From positions 1 through 25,000 of the forward strand of contig JAQGDQ010001335.1 of NCBI GenBank assembly GCA_030141605.1: 25,000 nucleotides of DNA, written 5' to 3'. The translations under genes and the position numbers were made by a program. Of the stretch, positions 1 to 25,000 are shown one piece after another. The notes under the pieces are model-generated. The model had not been told where the DNA came from. It saw only the letters and a list, made by a program, of their open reading frames with translations, and searched no databases. The DNA comes from Tubiluchus corallicola. Lineage: Eukaryota > Priapulida > Priapulimorpha > Priapulimorphida > Tubiluchidae. Positions within the stretch are counted from its first letter, which is position 1, and every line of letters begins with the position of its first letter.

Positions 1-1199
1 AATGTTAGGATTAAGTGGCAAAAATGTGACATTTTTGCATGAACAACAGGTAAGCTGCAGAAGTTTGAATTAGTTTAAGCAGCACGTGCTTATGGAAAGC
101 CACGATGCGCTTACGTAAAGTCACAAGATCCACCAGGTGCGTCATGATTTCATGCAAATGTGGCTACTTCCGCACCTGAAAATTTCTATACAACGGTAGT
201 ATCAATTAACTTTATGCTTTGTAGACATTTTTATGCAAGTTTAAGTGATAATAGTTAAACAAACCCAACACGCTAAGCGACTTATCTTTAAAATTAAAAA
301 TGAATACCAAATTTGAAATGAAGGAGCTCAAAAATCATTCTCTAATATTGGTAAGTCATTGGCTCGTGACCACCTGGGTTCAATACTGGCCCTGGGCGGT
401 TTCATATGCCGTGCTGATACTGGCTATTCACCTCATCAAGAACATATTATATATATATATATGAGTATGGCTGGAACACTTTTATCAATTCAGTGACTCA
501 TTAAGATTAGCCTTGAAAAGCCAGTCTCCAGTCTTGCCACAAGCGCCCAGTACAAATGATTCTAGGTAATGCAAGTATTAGTGGCGGCTTGTGTATAGGT
601 ACTGCGGAACACCCTTTATTTTCACTCATTATTATCAATAATGTTCAATATAAGTCTTTTTTCTTTAGTTCTTTCCATACACGTGTAAAGAACCGGAGCA
701 AGTGAGGGTAGTACTGTTTGCTTCACAGTCCAACACAGTGCGCTCACAGCTCATGTGCACATGTCTGAGATAACACGCTGTAAGTTAGCATCTGCTGCTA
801 GGTAGACAAAGTACTGTCTCTACCACAGTAACAATTGCCACGTGCTTACGGTGTATATTCTTGTCATATTCTTGGATGCGATAGAGTGTAAACTTAGCGC
901 GTGTGCTTAAATCATAAATTATATAATAATGGACGTTTTACATCCCCAAGAAATAAGTTCAGTGACTGTAAGTGAATAGCTTAATTTCTCACAGTTGTCT
1001 CTCCCTGAGAAAGTTACAGTTAAGAAAAGATGACATTCAACATCTGATCTTCAAATGTAACTACAACATTAAAATTACATATGTTTGTTATGTTTTGCAC
1101 AGTATTAAACCATTGTATAAACATTTTCTGAAGCAGCACCCCCAATAATTTTAGCTTCGAGCCGCCCACTGGCAAGTATGCTATAAACTCTATACTCAC
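1..1199. other. Intron 12 / gene-less sequence
   Basis: I see no exon or named element here. There is an (AT)n run near 448-463 and a B-box-like GGGTTCAATACT near 378-389 without a matching A box. It is most simply the start of FAAH-like intron 12. Confidence 0.6.
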
Positions 1200-23785
<22,586 letters not shown>

Positions 23786-23919
23786 CTAAGAACAGAAGAA
23801 ACCGCTAAACTAAAAAAATTCTAAGTTTAGTTAAGAATGCATTTGCAAAAATTTACTGAGTGGTTTTCGATTATGAAAATTCAAAAAATAAATTTGATAA
23901 ATTTGCTGGAAACTTCCTA

Positions 23920-24524
23920 AAGGAAGACAGGATGATTTTTCATATCCTGCCTACCCCATTTTCAAGTACGATACAAAGCACATTTTAACGCAATTAATAC
24001 TGCAAAAGCCCTCCTGATAATTAAATAATAGATAAAAAAACTTAATTAACAGCGTACGAGCCCAACTATTGATGACATCACAAACTAACATAAAGCGTGT
24101 TGCGCGTGTTTGTTGAAGCGAAAATTGAAGTGCAGTGCTACTGTAAGATATTCGATGTGTAGTACTAAAACTAGGCAAGTTTGAAGATAAAAATTCAAAT
24201 TTCAAATTTACAGCTGTGCTCACAGTATGAGCTGTCGAACGTGAGTAGTTCGTCACAAACTAACACATCTGAACTGAGAGCTACAGCACCTGTTTGTTTG
24301 CAATGCGTTTTCGTAATGCAGGCGCTAGTGCCCGTCTAACCAGCGAATGATGAAATGCATGTAACAGCGAAGAACTAGTGGCACGAACGTGAAATTTTGT
24401 TTGTGTGGTAAGAATTCTTTCATGTAAGTTATTTTTGTAAAAATAGTATGTTTCTTTTGAATATTTTAAAGAATAGATGGTTTTGACATACAGTATAAGA
24501 CTGGGTCTGGTTTTGCTTTAAGCT
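23920..24524. repeat. Unclassified ~600-bp dispersed repeat, copy 2
   Basis: Direct-orientation sibling of 12478-13098, with the same order of shared blocks and several small deletions (e.g. after CAAACTAACATAA). No coding frame is supported; the small minus-strand frame here is shared noise. Confidence 0.8.
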
Positions 24525-25000
24525 TGTATTACCTAAGACGGCCGTAGGAAAAATTCACAAGTTAGAGGCAAAACTTTACCACATCAAACTAAGAGTCAAG
24601 ATTCATATCTAAGTCCTGATAACTGTTAATATTTTAGATTTCAGAAAGAAAATCGATATAATTTCCAAAAATTTGCCATGAAAAGATCTGATTTGTGCTC
24701 TATGACACCTTCATTTGTTGCAAAGATCGTCTTAATTATTTCGCATTGATTAAATTGACTTTTAAATATTGTGTCTTCTTGCCCATCTCTCTTTCATAAT
24801 GTTTTCATCTTATCCCTCCTTTTTTAGGCTTGTTATAGCATTGATATAGCTTAAATTTCCCTCTAATCTTACTGTACTTATTTGTTTCTCAATGACCTTT
24901 TACATTAATAGTGTTCTAGTTTTCTGTATTTAAGTTTTCTGTATTCTGTAATAAATAAATAATGCTGAACATCGGTAATCAAATAAATAAATAATGCTGA
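24525..25000. other. Gene-less sequence, possible LINE 3' tail
   Basis: T-rich sequence ending in two AATAAATAAATAATGCTGA copies (around 24951 and 24982), which resembles the 3' tail of a non-LTR element. No exon encoding the FAAH N-terminus was found here. Confidence 0.4.

Noticed and set aside
100-190. Candidate next FAAH exon after an AG at about 171-181 (minus)
   Set aside because: The translation after TTTTCAG has an early stop and no resemblance to SYTMLYNCLDFPAG.
360-420. SINE or tRNA-like B box (GGGTTCAATACT)
   Set aside because: There is no A box at the right distance and no second copy in the window.

Overview
This is an AT-rich metazoan (invertebrate-type) genomic window. There is no sign of bacterial gene organisation. 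Instead there are short exons with GT/AG borders, long introns, tRNA-derived SINEs, a 5S rRNA fragment, DNA-transposon remnants and solo-LTR-like insertions. The species cannot be named from the sequence; an aquatic invertebrate is only a guess.

One protein-coding gene can be supported, and it fills the window on the minus strand (about 23785 down to 1200). It is a fatty-acid amide hydrolase (FAAH-like, amidase-signature family). I assembled twelve exons by eye (E1 to E12, transcript order, right to left). They total 1273 nt (424 codons plus one base), every junction keeps the reading frame, and every intron is GT-AG. The three catalytic residues of the family are present: the Lys in SIKDN, the cis-Ser in GGSSGGE and the nucleophile Ser in GAGSMR. 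The extreme N-terminus lies to the right of the window, and the C-terminal end lies to the left.

The other ~95% is intron. It holds about a dozen tandem arrays, roughly 7 kb or over a quarter of the window, and nearly every long intron has its own: (CTAC)n in intron 11, 83 bp in intron 9, ~20 bp in intron 8, 39 bp and ~10 bp in intron 7, 22 bp and another 39 bp in intron 5, 22 bp and ~20 bp in intron 3, and 51 bp and (TTAC)n in intron 2. Two arrays start exactly at an exon's splice donor and carry copies of it. At least three others grew inside transposable-element copies whose sibling copy in this same window still has the motif once.

Mobile elements include two solo-LTR-like insertions of one family with 5-bp target duplications, a third LTR-like insertion with a perfect heat-shock element, two pogo/Tigger-like elements (one nested in a hAT-like element), a clean hAT-like element, a piggyBac-like MITE plus a truncated copy, a 2-kb TTAA-flanked element, two SINEs and several unclassified dispersed repeats. 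All three LTRs lie in the same sense as the host gene. A perfect X-box (RFX-type) palindrome followed by a short ATG exon with a strong donor in intron 2 may mark an unrelated plus-strand promoter.
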